Source: an uncultured Luminiphilus sp. (GTDB lineage: Bacteria > Pseudomonadota > Gammaproteobacteria > Pseudomonadales > Halieaceae). From it: 64,000 nucleotides of DNA. Below are positions 50,505-61,209 of this stretch, piece after piece (the stretch's first letter is position 1; every line of letters starts with the position of its first letter). Both the position numbers and the translations under genes were made by a program. The notes beneath the pieces were generated by a model. The model searched no databases. It saw only the letters and a program-made list of their open reading frames with translations, and was not told the DNA's origin. Location of the stretch: contig CALSVI010000017.1 in assembly GCA_943840615.1 (NCBI GenBank), forward strand, positions 1 through 64,000. Reading direction: 5' to 3'.

Positions 50505-50652
50505 GGCGATTCACTTGAATCGGCTCGATCTGAATGACTAGATGGCTGAATGCGAACGCCTGGCGCCAGCGTCCGTTATCGGACAAAGGCTTGTATATTT
50601 AGTGACATCTGCGAACGACGCCTCGACGCCGGCCGCCTCAATGGAGCACTGT

Positions 50653-51132
50653 ATGAAGACGGTAATGGATTTTTCTGCTGCACTGGCCAACGGTGATAAC
50701 ACCGATTTTGGCGACTTTCGGGGCAAGGTATTACTGATTGTTAATACCGCCTCAAAGTGCGGTTTCACGCCACAGTACACGGGACTGGAATCGCTCCACC
50801 AAACCTATGGTGATCGCGGATTCTCGGTGCTGGCCTTCCCCTGCAATCAGTTTGGCGGGCAGGAGCCGGGCAGCGAGGAAGAGATTCAGTCTTTTTGTGA
50901 CCTGAACTACCAGACCAGCTTTCCGCTGTTTAGCAAGATCGACGTCAACGGCGCGTCGAGTCATCCACTTTTTACCCACCTGAAAACACAGGCGCCCGGC
51001 TTACTCGGCAGTCAGCGTATCAAATGGAACTTCACCAAGTTCTTGGTTAATCAACAGGGTGAAGTGGTCAAGCGCTATGCACCGTCGACCAAACCCGAGG
51101 CGATCGCGAGCGATATTGAAGCCTTGCTCTGA
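50653..51132 (+). CDS. Glutathione peroxidase
   Basis: GKVLLIVNTASKCGFTPQYTGLESLHQTYGDRGFSVLAFPCNQFGGQEPG. Confidence 0.95.
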   Translation: MKTVMDFSAALANGDNTDFGDFRGKVLLIVNTASKCGFTPQYTGLESLHQTYGDRGFSVLAFPCNQFGGQEPGSEEEIQSFCDLNYQTSFPLFSKIDVNGASSHPLFTHLKTQAPGLLGSQRIKWNFTKFLVNQQGEVVKRYAPSTKPEAIASDIEALL

Positions 51133-51136
51133 CAGC

Positions 51137-52714
51137 TCAGTGTTCTCGGGTCTCACGAAAGCGGATGTCAGGCCAGCGCTCTTCCATTAGGGAGAGATTA
51201 ACCCGGGTGGGTGCCAGGTAAGTCAGGTAGCCACCACCGTCCTGAGAAAGATGCTCGGCCGCTTTTTTCCGGAACTCCTCCAGTTTGTGCTCATCATCAG
51301 CCTCGATCCACCGCGCAGTATAGACATTCACCGGCTCGTAAAGGGCCTCCACTTTGTACTCATCGGCTAGCCGATAAGCCACCACATCAAACTGCAGCTG
51401 GCCTACCGCACCCACAATGAGATCGCTGTTGTTCAGCGGGGAGAACACCTGAGTAGAACCCTCTTCCGACAACTGCTGGAGGCCCTTTTGCAAAGCCTTG
51501 GCCTTCATGGGGTCGCTCAAGCGAATGCGCCGAAACAATTCCGGCGCGAAGTGGGGAATACCCGTAAATCGGATCGCCTCTCCGGTGGTAAAGGTGTCAC
51601 CGATCTGAATGGTGCCGTGGTTATGCAAACCGATGATGTCGCCAGCCACTGCCGACTCTACCAAGGTCCGGTCACCGGCCCGAAACGTGACGGCGTCCGC
51701 GATTCGCACGTCCTTGTCGATCCGGACATGACGCATCTTCATCCCTTTATCGTAGCGGCCCGAGCAGATTCGCATAAAAGCGATACGGTCGCGGTGCTTG
51801 GGGTCCATATTGGCCTGAATCTTAAAAACGAAGCCCGTAAAGTCAGGCTGAGAAGCCTCGACCGTCCGCTCCGAAGAGACTCTCGGCTGTGGCGGTGGTG
51901 CCCACTCCACGAAATCGTTAAGCATCTCCCTGACACCGAAGTTACCCAGCGCGGTACCAAAGAACACCGGCGTGAGCTGACCGGCAAGAAATGCGTCAAT
52001 CGAGAACTCATGCGATGCCCCTCGCACCAGCTCTATCTCTTCGACAAATACCTCGTAATCCTCTCCGAGCAGTGCCTGCGCTTCCACTGATTCGAGGCCT
52101 TTGACAAGATCTTCCTCTACCAGTGTTGCGCCGTCGCCAGCCCGATACCGGTGGAGGGTGTCGGTGTATAAGTTGTAGACACCTCTGAAATCCCGGCCCA
52201 TCCCTATCGGCCAATTAATGGGTGCGCCCGCAATGCCCAGGACCTCTTCAACCTCATCCACCAAATCGATAGGATCACGAATATCGCGATCGAGCTTATT
52301 AACGAAAGTCATGATGGGCGTATCTCGCAAACGACAGACATTCATGAGTTTGATCGTTCGATCCTCAACGCCTTTGGCACCGTCTATTACCATCAGAGCC
52401 GAGTCCACTGCCGTCAGGGTGCGGTATGTGTCCTCTGAAAAATCTTCGTGGCCCGGCGTGTCGAGTAAATTTACCCAGCGGTCGCGGTATGGGAACTGCA
52501 TCACTGACGAGGTGACCGAAATCCCCCGCTCCTGCTCGAGGGCCATCCAGTCAGAGGTTGCGTGAGGCCCTCGCTTACCCTTTACCGAGCCCGCTACCTG
52601 AATCGCCTGTCCGAGCAACAGCAGCTTCTCGGTCATCGTGGTCTTACCCGCATCGGGGTGAGAAATAATGGCGAAGGTGCGACGCGCGTCGACATCGCGC
52701 TGTAGTTCAGACAT
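51137..52714 (-). CDS. prfC: Peptide chain release factor 3
   Basis: [64 protein letters not shown]. Confidence 0.97.
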   Translation of the reverse strand: MSELQRDVDARRTFAIISHPDAGKTTMTEKLLLLGQAIQVAGSVKGKRGPHATSDWMALEQERGISVTSSVMQFPYRDRWVNLLDTPGHEDFSEDTYRTLTAVDSALMVIDGAKGVEDRTIKLMNVCRLRDTPIMTFVNKLDRDIRDPIDLVDEVEEVLGIAGAPINWPIGMGRDFRGVYNLYTDTLHRYRAGDGATLVEEDLVKGLESVEAQALLGEDYEVFVEEIELVRGASHEFSIDAFLAGQLTPVFFGTALGNFGVREMLNDFVEWAPPPQPRVSSERTVEASQPDFTGFVFKIQANMDPKHRDRIAFMRICSGRYDKGMKMRHVRIDKDVRIADAVTFRAGDRTLVESAVAGDIIGLHNHGTIQIGDTFTTGEAIRFTGIPHFAPELFRRIRLSDPMKAKALQKGLQQLSEEGSTQVFSPLNNSDLIVGAVGQLQFDVVAYRLADEYKVEALYEPVNVYTARWIEADDEHKLEEFRKKAAEHLSQDGGGYLTYLAPTRVNLSLMEERWPDIRFRETREH

Positions 52715-52762
52715 GACGGCTCCTTAGAGGAGGCGCGATTATGCCAGTCAACATCAGCCGCG

Positions 52763-53377
52763 TCAGGCAGGGCTCGGCAGGTTCTGTTCGAGGTGCCGCA
52801 ACAGGGAATCGCCCACCTCAGTCATGTTGGGGCAACCACTGCCCAGCAATTGTGAGACCGAGGTCACCTCGAGCCCTTCGTAACCGCAGGGGTTGATGCC
52901 GGCAAAGGGCGTGAGATCCATATCAACATTCAGCGAAAGACCATGGTAACTGCGCCCTTTGCTCACTTTTAGGCCCAGAGCGGCTATTTTGCGTCCCCCC
53001 ACATACACGCCTCGCGCTGCAGGGTCCCCGCAGGCGGCTATCCCCCATTGTGCCAACACTTGCACCACAGTCGTCTCAAGGAGATTCACCAGCTCCCTGA
53101 TGTTGACGTTTGCACGGCGCAGGTCATAGAGAACGTAGGCCACCCACTGACCCGGGCCGTGATAAGTCACCTGCCCGCCGCGATCCACTTGAATAATGGG
53201 AATGTCTCCGGAGTTCAGAATGTGCTCTGGTTTACCGGACAGGCCCTGGGTATAGACGGGCGGGTGTTGAAGTAACCAGACCTCATCCTCCGTCCCGGGC
53301 GCCCTTGAAGCGGTAAACGCCTTCATGGCATCAAAGGTCGACTGATAATCCACCTCGCCTAGACGACGACATCTCAT
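52763..53377 (-). CDS. lipB: Octanoyltransferase LipB
   Basis: VDRGGQVTYHGPGQWVAYVLYDLRR. Confidence 0.97.
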   Translation of the reverse strand: MRCRRLGEVDYQSTFDAMKAFTASRAPGTEDEVWLLQHPPVYTQGLSGKPEHILNSGDIPIIQVDRGGQVTYHGPGQWVAYVLYDLRRANVNIRELVNLLETTVVQVLAQWGIAACGDPAARGVYVGGRKIAALGLKVSKGRSYHGLSLNVDMDLTPFAGINPCGYEGLEVTSVSQLLGSGCPNMTEVGDSLLRHLEQNLPSPA

Positions 53378-53381
53378 CTCG

Positions 53382-53648
53382 TCAAAGCACCATAGACACC
53401 AACCCAGTGTCCATCAAATCCTGATGGATTAAACGCAACTGTTCCTCGCTCTGCGCCTCAATGGTGATGGTGATGGATTGAAAAGTGCCGTTACGTGAAT
53501 CCTTAATGAGGACATCTTTGGGCTCGAACCCCGGAGCCCGCTCATTAAAAATGCGCATGACGCCGGGCTGAAAATCTTCCCCCGCTCGTCCCAGTACTTT
53601 GATGGGGTAAGGGCAAGGAAAAACAATCTTGGGCGGGGGCTCAGTCAC
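53382..53648 (-). CDS. ybeD: YbeD/DUF493 family protein
   Basis: 88 aa; IVFPCPYPIKVLGRAGEDFQPGVMRIF; between lipB and dacA. Confidence 0.93.
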   Translation of the reverse strand: MTEPPPKIVFPCPYPIKVLGRAGEDFQPGVMRIFNERAPGFEPKDVLIKDSRNGTFQSITITIEAQSEEQLRLIHQDLMDTGLVSMVL

Positions 53649-53654
53649 CGAGGG

Positions 53655-54836
53655 TCATCCCAGCAGCTGTTGAAACCACAGCAGGATCGTATCCCATAAG
53701 CGAGCGAAAAAGCCGGCCGGCTCAATCGCTTGCAATACCTCAAGTGGCACCTCACCGACGGGCTCTCCGGAGCGAGTCATGACGACCCGTCCCACCACAT
53801 CACCCACCGCCAGCGGCGCAACAAGAGGCTTAATCACCTCTGTCGATAGGTCGATCTGCGCGGTACTTCTGGGCAGGGTTAGCACAACATCTGTTGTGAC
53901 CCCAAGGGCAACCTGCTGCGCCTGACCCTTCCAAACCCGGTCTTCAGTCAGGGTCATGTCAGCGCTCAGGGGCCTCACCGTCTCATAAAAACGAAATCCA
54001 TAGTTAAGCAGACTGCGCGTCTCTGACTTGCGGCTCGTCGTCGAGCTGCTTCCCATGACGACAGAGACCAGTCGCATACCGTCTCGTTGAGCGGAGGCCA
54101 CAAGGCCATAACCCGCGACGCTGGTATAACCGGTTTTTAAACCATCAACCGAGTCGTCTTCGCGCAACAGGTGGTTGCGGTTGTACTGCGTGATGTCGTT
54201 GTAGGTGTAACTTTGCTCTTTGTATACCGCGTAGCGCTCCGGGTGGTCACGAATGGCGGCTACCGCGGTGGCGGCGAGGTCACGCGCAGTCGATAAATGC
54301 TCAGGGTGCGGGAGTCCGTGACTGTTTTCGAAATGGGTGCCCGTCAGCGTCATCTCCTGTGCGTAACGGTTCATCAAATCCACAAATGCTGCCTCACTGC
54401 CCGCAATATGCTCGGCAATAGCAACGGTGGCATCGTTTCCCGACGAGATCACGATACCTCGCTCCAACTCCGCGACCGTGACCGGCTTACCGGGCTCAAT
54501 CCACATGAGCGAAGACCCCTTGAATACAGGATTTTGGGACCACGCATTGCGGCTCACCGGCACAATATCGTCCAAACTGAGCCGGCCCAGTTCGACCTCC
54601 TGAGCGAGGATATAAGCCGTCATTAATTTTGTCAGACTTGCCGGGGGCAGCTGCAGATCAGCGTTGTGGTCGACAAGTACGGTTCCGGTGTCAAAATCAA
54701 CCAACAAATAAGAGTCAGCATTAATAGCGGGCGGCGTGGGCACCAGGCCCGTATTGGCTAGCGCAGCTAATGGAAACCACATCGCGCCAATCAGGTATTG
54801 GAATGAACGCTTCAGCGTCACTCGCACTCCTATCAT
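53655..54836 (-). CDS. dacA: D-alanyl-D-alanine carboxypeptidase (PBP5/6)
   Basis: PPASLTKLMTAYI (SxxK), SSGNDATVA (SGN), LKTGYTSVAGY (KTG). Confidence 0.95.
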   Translation of the reverse strand: MIGVRVTLKRSFQYLIGAMWFPLAALANTGLVPTPPAINADSYLLVDFDTGTVLVDHNADLQLPPASLTKLMTAYILAQEVELGRLSLDDIVPVSRNAWSQNPVFKGSSLMWIEPGKPVTVAELERGIVISSGNDATVAIAEHIAGSEAAFVDLMNRYAQEMTLTGTHFENSHGLPHPEHLSTARDLAATAVAAIRDHPERYAVYKEQSYTYNDITQYNRNHLLREDDSVDGLKTGYTSVAGYGLVASAQRDGMRLVSVVMGSSSTTSRKSETRSLLNYGFRFYETVRPLSADMTLTEDRVWKGQAQQVALGVTTDVVLTLPRSTAQIDLSTEVIKPLVAPLAVGDVVGRVVMTRSGEPVGEVPLEVLQAIEPAGFFARLWDTILLWFQQLLG

Positions 54837-54913
54837 CAATTGAATCTCCCCATGGCCGTCATAAAACACGGCGTCAGTGTACGCCCGCGGGGCACCCGAT
54901 GAAAATCATGGGC

Positions 54914-55744
54914 TCACGGTAATCGCTGTGGCGACTTATGACCACCTTCCATCAGGGCAGTGCGCGCGCGCTCTAACGCTTGCGGGTCGGCAAAAGGTCC
55001 CACTCTAACGCGGTGCAGTCGTTTGCCCCCTGCATCCACTGGACTGGTCGTCGCCGGATAACCCCAGCGATCGGTCACTTCCCTGACGACCTGATTGGCC
55101 GTGTCGGGTGACTCATAGGCACCGAGCTGCAGATATCGATACGTCAATGCGGCTGATGCGCGCCGATCATCGACGCCTGCCAGGTCGATCGATTCCACCC
55201 GCACCAAGGCAGTGCCCTGCTCGGCAAAACCCAGCTGCTTCGCCGCACCGTAAGATAAATCGATCAACCGGTCGGGATGAAAGGGTCCACGGTCGTTCAC
55301 CCTCAACAAAACGCTTCGCTGGTTAAGCAGGTGGGTGACGCGCACATAGCTGGGAATCGGCAACGAACGATGCGCCGCCGTTGCAGCAAACACATCAAAA
55401 ATTTCGCCATTAGCGGTAGGCCGCCCCTGAAATTTCATTCCATACCAAGAGGCGGTGCCCTGCTCACGGTAACCCTGGTGCGTGGCGAGTACAGTGTAGG
55501 TCTGGCCATTGACCTCGTAAGGGCTCATATTGCCATTGGACAACAAAGGGTCAGGACGTGGCACCGCGTCCTGCCAGACCGGAGTGTCGATCGCACGTGG
55601 CGCGCTGTCCGCTACTTCTTGGGGTGCATTAAGCGGAAAGGGTGCGCACGCTGCCAGAGCAGCGAGAACGAGCCAGACGAGAATGCCTTGGCAGCGACTC
55701 AAGGCTCCGAGCGCGCGGAAACGATTGCTTGGCTGAGGTCCCAC
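54914..55744 (-). CDS. rlpA: RlpA septal ring lytic transglycosylase lipoprotein with SPOR domain
   Basis: GTASWYGMKFQGRPTANGEIFDVFAATAAHRSLPIPSYVRVTHL. Confidence 0.94.
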   Translation of the reverse strand: MGPQPSNRFRALGALSRCQGILVWLVLAALAACAPFPLNAPQEVADSAPRAIDTPVWQDAVPRPDPLLSNGNMSPYEVNGQTYTVLATHQGYREQGTASWYGMKFQGRPTANGEIFDVFAATAAHRSLPIPSYVRVTHLLNQRSVLLRVNDRGPFHPDRLIDLSYGAAKQLGFAEQGTALVRVESIDLAGVDDRRASAALTYRYLQLGAYESPDTANQVVREVTDRWGYPATTSPVDAGGKRLHRVRVGPFADPQALERARTALMEGGHKSPQRLP

Positions 55745-56727
55745 ACTGCCATCGCGTACATCGCGCTATGGTTATAGCGAGTGATGACATAGAAATTCTG
55801 CAGGCCTAGCCAATAGCGCATTCCACCCTCTTCTTCCAGACGCAGCGGGATCGCTACCACTTTAGGATCAAGCGGTTCAGCCGGCTTTAACCCCTCAAGC
55901 GCCAAGGCGGCAACGGTCTGTGTGGGCTTCAAACCTCGCTCGAACAAATCGGGATCAGGATCATCAGGGATACCCCCTACCGTCACGCCGTCTCCCGAAC
56001 GCCATCCGTGGGCCTTAAGGTAGTGGCCGACACTGGCAATCGCATCCGCCGGGTCGTCCCAGATATCGGGGGCCGCCCCTCCTTCGTAACTGCGGGCGTA
56101 GGCGCGATAACTCGATGGCATGAACTGACCGTACCCCATCGCACCGGCGTAGGAGCCTTGTAAAGCGAGCGGGTCTTTGCCGGATTCCCAGGCGAGCACC
56201 AGAAACTGCTCAAGCTCGCTGGTAAAAAAAGGCGACCGCCTTGGGTAGTCAAAGGCGAGCGTGGAGAGTGCATCGATCACCCGATAACTGCCCGTAATAC
56301 GACCGTAATAGGTCTCTACCCCAATAATGGCCACCATGAGCTCCGGTGGCACGCCCGTGCGCCCGGCGACCGTCTGCAGCGTTTTTTGGTGAGTGTTCCA
56401 GAAGCTCACGCCCTCTGTGATTCGGCGGTCGGTCAGAAAGATCTTCCGATATTCATGCCAGGCCTTGGTTTTTTCTGCGGGGCGCGCGATGGCCTCAAGA
56501 ATACTTTGTTGTCGCTGCGCCGCGCCGATGAGCTGCCGCGCCCACTCCGGATCCACTCCCGCTTCCTCAGCTGCCGTAATCACGGCACTGGCCGCTTCCC
56601 GATCACTGTAATCGCCGGCACTCGCACCTATGGCGAGGCACAACCCAATCCCAATCAGCAAGACGCGACTGCGCCAGCGTCGAGCGGGTAGTAAAGGCCA
56701 GCATGAGAGGCAAGGTATCGCGCTCAT
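55699..56727 (-). CDS. mltB: Membrane-bound lytic murein transglycosylase B
   Basis: GVPPELMVAIIGVETYYGRITGSYRVIDALSTLAFDYPRRSPFF. Confidence 0.95.
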   Translation of the reverse strand: MSAIPCLSCWPLLPARRWRSRVLLIGIGLCLAIGASAGDYSDREAASAVITAAEEAGVDPEWARQLIGAAQRQQSILEAIARPAEKTKAWHEYRKIFLTDRRITEGVSFWNTHQKTLQTVAGRTGVPPELMVAIIGVETYYGRITGSYRVIDALSTLAFDYPRRSPFFTSELEQFLVLAWESGKDPLALQGSYAGAMGYGQFMPSSYRAYARSYEGGAAPDIWDDPADAIASVGHYLKAHGWRSGDGVTVGGIPDDPDPDLFERGLKPTQTVAALALEGLKPAEPLDPKVVAIPLRLEEEGGMRYWLGLQNFYVITRYNHSAMYAMAVWDLSQAIVSARSEP

Positions 56728-57866
56728 TTAGATAGAATCCTCTTTTCAGTGCTGATCGCGGTGAGAATACCGAAACCGAGCAACAGGGTGACAATGGAAG
56801 TCCCGCCGAAGCTCACAAAAGGCAGTGGCACCCCGACGACGGGCAGAACCCCCGCCACCATGCCCATATTGACGATGACATAGACGCAGAACGTCAGAGT
56901 GATCGCACTGGCGAGCAATCTGCCGAAGCTCGTTTGCGCGGTAAAGCTAATCCACAGGCCTCGGGCCACCACCAGGCCATACAACACCAACAGTCCTAGA
57001 ACGCCTCGCAAGCCCCATTCCTCTGCCAATACCGCGATAATAAAATCCGTTTGGCTCTCGGGCAAAAAGTCCAGATGCGACTGGGTGCCCTGTAGCCAAC
57101 CCTTTCCGCTCCAACCCCCTGACCCGATGGCCGTTTTGGACTGGATGATATTCCAACCGGCCCCCAGTCTGTCCGCTTCCGGGTCAAACAGCGTGAGGAT
57201 CCGCTGTTTTTGATAATCCCTCAGTAGATACAACCAGGCGGGCCAGATACAGGCCAACGCGGCCAGCGCGCCCGACAGTATCTGCCACCAGCTGACCCCA
57301 GCCATGAACACCACGAAGGCACCACTAGCGGCGACCAAAATAGCCGTGCCCAAATCAGGCTGGACCGCAATCGCTACTGCGGGCAAGGCAATCATGAGTA
57401 GCGCGACAACTGTGGCACCGGGACGCGGTGGCAGTCCGTGACGGACAATCCACGCGGCCACTACCAATGGCATGGCAATCTTCATGATCTCCGAAGGCTG
57501 AAAGCGGATAACGCCGAGGCTCAACCAGCGCTGCGCACCCTTCGCGCCGACTCCGAAGAAGGGAATCATCAGCAACAGTAAGAGCGCCGCCAAATAGAGT
57601 GCGGGAGCCCAGCGCTCAAGAGTGTCGAGGCGAACCTGCGCCACCACCAAGAACACGCCGAGGCCCACCACAAAGTTGCGAATCTGGCGGTTCACCGTGT
57701 TCCAGTCGCCATCTGACGCGCTGAAGAGCACAAATAAGCCAACGACCGCGATGGCTAACACGGGGATGAGTAGCACCACATCGAGATGCAGACGCTCTGC
57801 GGGGGACTGTGCTCGGGGAAAGTCCCGGTCAGAGCCCTCTAAAAAGCGCGTGTACTCAGACATCAC
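56724..57866 (-). CDS. rodA: Rod shape-determining protein RodA
   Basis: SEDS family; GAGWNIIQSKTAIGSGGWSGKGWLQGTQSHLDFLPESQTDFIIAVLAEEWG. Confidence 0.96.
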   Translation of the reverse strand: MMSEYTRFLEGSDRDFPRAQSPAERLHLDVVLLIPVLAIAVVGLFVLFSASDGDWNTVNRQIRNFVVGLGVFLVVAQVRLDTLERWAPALYLAALLLLLMIPFFGVGAKGAQRWLSLGVIRFQPSEIMKIAMPLVVAAWIVRHGLPPRPGATVVALLMIALPAVAIAVQPDLGTAILVAASGAFVVFMAGVSWWQILSGALAALACIWPAWLYLLRDYQKQRILTLFDPEADRLGAGWNIIQSKTAIGSGGWSGKGWLQGTQSHLDFLPESQTDFIIAVLAEEWGLRGVLGLLVLYGLVVARGLWISFTAQTSFGRLLASAITLTFCVYVIVNMGMVAGVLPVVGVPLPFVSFGGTSIVTLLLGFGILTAISTEKRILSK

Positions 57867-59703
57867 CGGCCTCTCTCAGCCACGCATCGATCACGCGGCG
57901 GGCTACCGGCGATGCTGCACCGCTGCCGCCGCCATTCTCTGCAATCACCGCGATCACAATACGGGGGTTCTCGACAGGCGCAAAGGCAATAAAGAGTCCG
58001 TGGTTGCGGTTGCGTTCGCTGATGGCATCCTCGTCATAGACGGCATCCTGCGCGATGCTGACCACCTGGGAAGTACCGGTTTTGCCCGCCATCTGATAAC
58101 CCATACCGTTGGCGATGCTTGCTGCGGTCCCCCGCGGCGAATGCACGACATCTACCATGCCAGCGACCACCGCTTTCCAATCATCTTCATCAATCTCCTG
58201 CGGTGGTCGCTGCACACCGCCGACGGTGAGGTCACCCACACGATGCACCACCGACGGCACAAAACTCTCTCCCTTATTCGCGAGCATCATGGCCGCCTGC
58301 GCCAACTGCAAGGGCGTCGCCAGCATATAACCCTGACCAATGCCGGCACTGATCGTTTCACCGGGATACCACGGCTCACCCAAGGCAGTCCGCTTCCAGT
58401 GCTTGTTGGGTAAAATACCGTCTTGCTCGCCGGTGGTATCGATCCCCGTTCGCTGCCCCAGACCGTAAGGCTGCAGTACCTCTGCCATCGTATCGATCCC
58501 CATACGGTGGGCTAAATCGTAAAAATACGTATCGCAGGACTCTGCGATAGCCGTATGTAAATCCACCGTGTCAGCGTGGCCCGTCCCGCGCACTCGCAAC
58601 GTCCAGTCCCGATAACGCCGATCATCGCCAGGCAGTCGATACCAACCGGGGTCTGGTATTGCCGTGTCTGGCGTAACGAGCCCGCGCTCCAGCGCGCCAA
58701 GGCCAATCAGTGGCTTGACCGTTGATCCCGGCGGATATTGACCCTGTACCGCACGATTCAGGAGCGGCGTATCGAGCGAGCCCCTCAGCTGGGCAAAATC
58801 GGAGTAGCTGATCCCCTCAACAAAAAGATTCGCGTCATAGCTGGGATTGGAAACCATAGCCAGTACACCGCCGGTAGCCGGATCCAAGGCTACGATAGCT
58901 CCTCGTTGATCACCTAGCGCAGCGACGGCCTCGCGCTGCAGATCCAGATCCAGATACAGGCGCAGGTTCTTGCCCGCTTCAGGCGCCTCTTTTTCCAGTA
59001 CGCGCAACACCCGTCCGTGGGCGTTCGTTTCGATATGTTGAAATCCCGGCTTGCCGTGTAAGAGCGGTTCGTAGCGCTTCTCCAAACCGACTTTCCCGGT
59101 ATGCAGCGTGCCTCGATAGCGCTCGGTATCGAGTTCGTCCAGATCATTCGCGCTCACTCTACCGACATAACCCAGAACATGGCTGAGCGCTTGACCGTAG
59201 GGATAATCGCGAGTCAGCTGGGCATCAACTACCACTCCCGGCATGGCATGCAGATCTACCGCTATGCTCGCGAGAGCCGTATCGTCCAGACCGAGCTTAA
59301 TCGGCACTGACTCAAAAGGGCGTCGCCGCTCCGACCGCTCCCGAAACGCCGTCAGCTCACGATCCGTTAGCGACAGACGTTCTGTCAGGGCCAGTATTAA
59401 TGCCTCTGAATTCTCGCTCCGCTCTCTGACCACGCCGATCACAAAGGTGGGTTTATTCGCCGCCAGTAACCGTCCCTTGCGATCAACAATCTGCCCCCGG
59501 GTCGGCGGAATGACTTCCACCCTGATACGGTTGCGATCCGATTGGGTGAGAAAGTCCTCATGCTGCGTTATTTGCAATGAATAGTAGCGATAAACGAGGA
59601 CAGTCAGCAGGAGAGCGATGCCCAGCAGTGCAGCGATCAGCCTGGAGCGGTTAATCATCCACTCCCGACGCGTATCTCGCAGGGCATCAAGTGGTCTGAG
59701 CAT
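57856..59703 (-). CDS. mrdA: Penicillin-binding protein 2
   Basis: PPGSTVKPLIGLGALERG, AGKTGTSQVVSIAQ; adjacent to rodA. Confidence 0.96.
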   Translation of the reverse strand: MLRPLDALRDTRREWMINRSRLIAALLGIALLLTVLVYRYYSLQITQHEDFLTQSDRNRIRVEVIPPTRGQIVDRKGRLLAANKPTFVIGVVRERSENSEALILALTERLSLTDRELTAFRERSERRRPFESVPIKLGLDDTALASIAVDLHAMPGVVVDAQLTRDYPYGQALSHVLGYVGRVSANDLDELDTERYRGTLHTGKVGLEKRYEPLLHGKPGFQHIETNAHGRVLRVLEKEAPEAGKNLRLYLDLDLQREAVAALGDQRGAIVALDPATGGVLAMVSNPSYDANLFVEGISYSDFAQLRGSLDTPLLNRAVQGQYPPGSTVKPLIGLGALERGLVTPDTAIPDPGWYRLPGDDRRYRDWTLRVRGTGHADTVDLHTAIAESCDTYFYDLAHRMGIDTMAEVLQPYGLGQRTGIDTTGEQDGILPNKHWKRTALGEPWYPGETISAGIGQGYMLATPLQLAQAAMMLANKGESFVPSVVHRVGDLTVGGVQRPPQEIDEDDWKAVVAGMVDVVHSPRGTAASIANGMGYQMAGKTGTSQVVSIAQDAVYDEDAISERNRNHGLFIAFAPVENPRIVIAVIAENGGGSGAASPVARRVIDAWLREAGDV

Positions 59704-60173
59704 CAGTTACCCCGATGATAGGGATGGCCCGCCTTTATCGACCACGCGCGATACAATTGCTCCGAGAGAATCACACGCACCAATGGATGCGGCAGCGTGA
59801 TGCGCCCAAAAGACCACCGTTCTTTTGCCATGCCGATAACACTCTTGTGCAGACCGTCTGGCCCGCCGATAGCGATGCTCACCTGCTCACCCTGCATCTG
59901 CCAATGGTCAAATCGCTCGGCAATCATCTCGGTGCTGATCTCCAGACCAGAAACGTCGAGTGCAATCAAATAATCATCGCGACTGAGCCGCGCACGGATC
60001 GCATCGGCTTCCTGTTCTCGGTAACGCTCCTCGGAGGAACTCCCGCGTTTCGCCGGTGGAATATCCAGCCATTCCACTGGCATTTCCCGGGGCAGACGAC
60101 GCGCATATTCTTCGACCCCTTGATCTACCCATGCCGGCATTTTTTGCCCCACCGCCAGCACTCTCAGCCGCAT
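59703..60173 (-). CDS. rlmH: 23S rRNA pseudouridine1915 N3-methyltransferase RlmH
   Basis: [28 protein letters not shown]...FSIAIGGPDG-like; RVILSEQLYRAWSIKAGHPYHR. Confidence 0.96.
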   Translation of the reverse strand: MRLRVLAVGQKMPAWVDQGVEEYARRLPREMPVEWLDIPPAKRGSSSEERYREQEADAIRARLSRDDYLIALDVSGLEISTEMIAERFDHWQMQGEQVSIAIGGPDGLHKSVIGMAKERWSFGRITLPHPLVRVILSEQLYRAWSIKAGHPYHRGN

Positions 60174-60547
60174 CAGCTGTCCTGAGGTTGCGCGCTCTGC
60201 ACAGACCACAGTCGCTCGAGATCATAAAAATTTCGGGCTGCTGGTTGCATGACATGGACCACGACATCACCGAAATCCACGAGCACCCACTCACCGCCGC
60301 GCTCACCTTCGACGCCCAGCGGCCGGACCCCCTGTTCTTTGGCCTTCATCAAGACGTTGTTAGCGAGAGATTTAACGTGGCGGCTCGATGTCCCACTGGC
60401 TACCACTAACCAATCCATCACCGAACTGAGCTCCCGGACATCGAGCACCACAGGCTCTAACGCCTTGAGATCCTCAAGCGCCGCTTGCGCGAGCGAGAGC
60501 AACGCGGCGCCATGCGGTATCTCCGGGACCGAAGCTTCAGCTTTCAT
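60173..60547 (-). CDS. rsfS: Ribosome silencing factor RsfS
   Basis: [33 protein letters not shown]. Confidence 0.96.
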   Translation of the reverse strand: MKAEASVPEIPHGAALLSLAQAALEDLKALEPVVLDVRELSSVMDWLVVASGTSSRHVKSLANNVLMKAKEQGVRPLGVEGERGGEWVLVDFGDVVVHVMQPAARNFYDLERLWSVQSAQPQDS

Positions 60548-61209
60548 GTGTTGTCAAAACCAAAAAGATCATGCTGGGCAATATACTCCATTACTGAGTC
60601 GGGAAGCAGAAAGCGCGGGTCACGCCCCGCACTGATCATCGCTCGAATATCGGAGGACGCGATATCGAGAAGCGGCTGCTGCAATCTGATCACGCCTCCG
60701 GCGGGCCGTGACAGCAGCTCGGTGTGATCGACTTCGTGATGCGCCACCCAACTGGAGACTTCGGTAGCTGGCGGCAAAGCACCGGGACGATCCATGACCG
60801 CCAGATGAGCAACATCAAGCAACCGCTGCCATTGAGACCACCGCGGCAGTGTCGCCAGGACGTCCGAGCCGACGATCCATACAAGCGTGCGCTCGGCGCC
60901 GTATTCCAGACGGAGACTCTCCAAGGTGTCAATCGTGTAAGACGGCCCGGGCCGGTCCAACTCCAGGGGGTCTACCTCCAGACCCGGCACGGCGGCGACC
61001 GCCAGACGCAACATCGCCACGCGATGTGCCCCGCTGACACTCGCCGCGTCTTTCAAGGGAGATTGTGCGGCGGGGATCAATTTAACCCGCTCGAGATCAA
61101 GGCAGTCGCGCACCGCCATGGCGCCGCGCAAGTGCCCGATGTGCACGGGATCAAACGCACCACCCAGAAAACCCACAGGACCGCCTGTGTCAGCCATGGT
61201 CATGCTCAC
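60544..61209 (-). CDS. nadD: Nicotinate-nucleotide adenylyltransferase
   Basis: [41 protein letters not shown]. Confidence 0.96.
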   Translation of the reverse strand: MSMTMADTGGPVGFLGGAFDPVHIGHLRGAMAVRDCLDLERVKLIPAAQSPLKDAASVSGAHRVAMLRLAVAAVPGLEVDPLELDRPGPSYTIDTLESLRLEYGAERTLVWIVGSDVLATLPRWSQWQRLLDVAHLAVMDRPGALPPATEVSSWVAHHEVDHTELLSRPAGGVIRLQQPLLDIASSDIRAMISAGRDPRFLLPDSVMEYIAQHDLFGFDNT

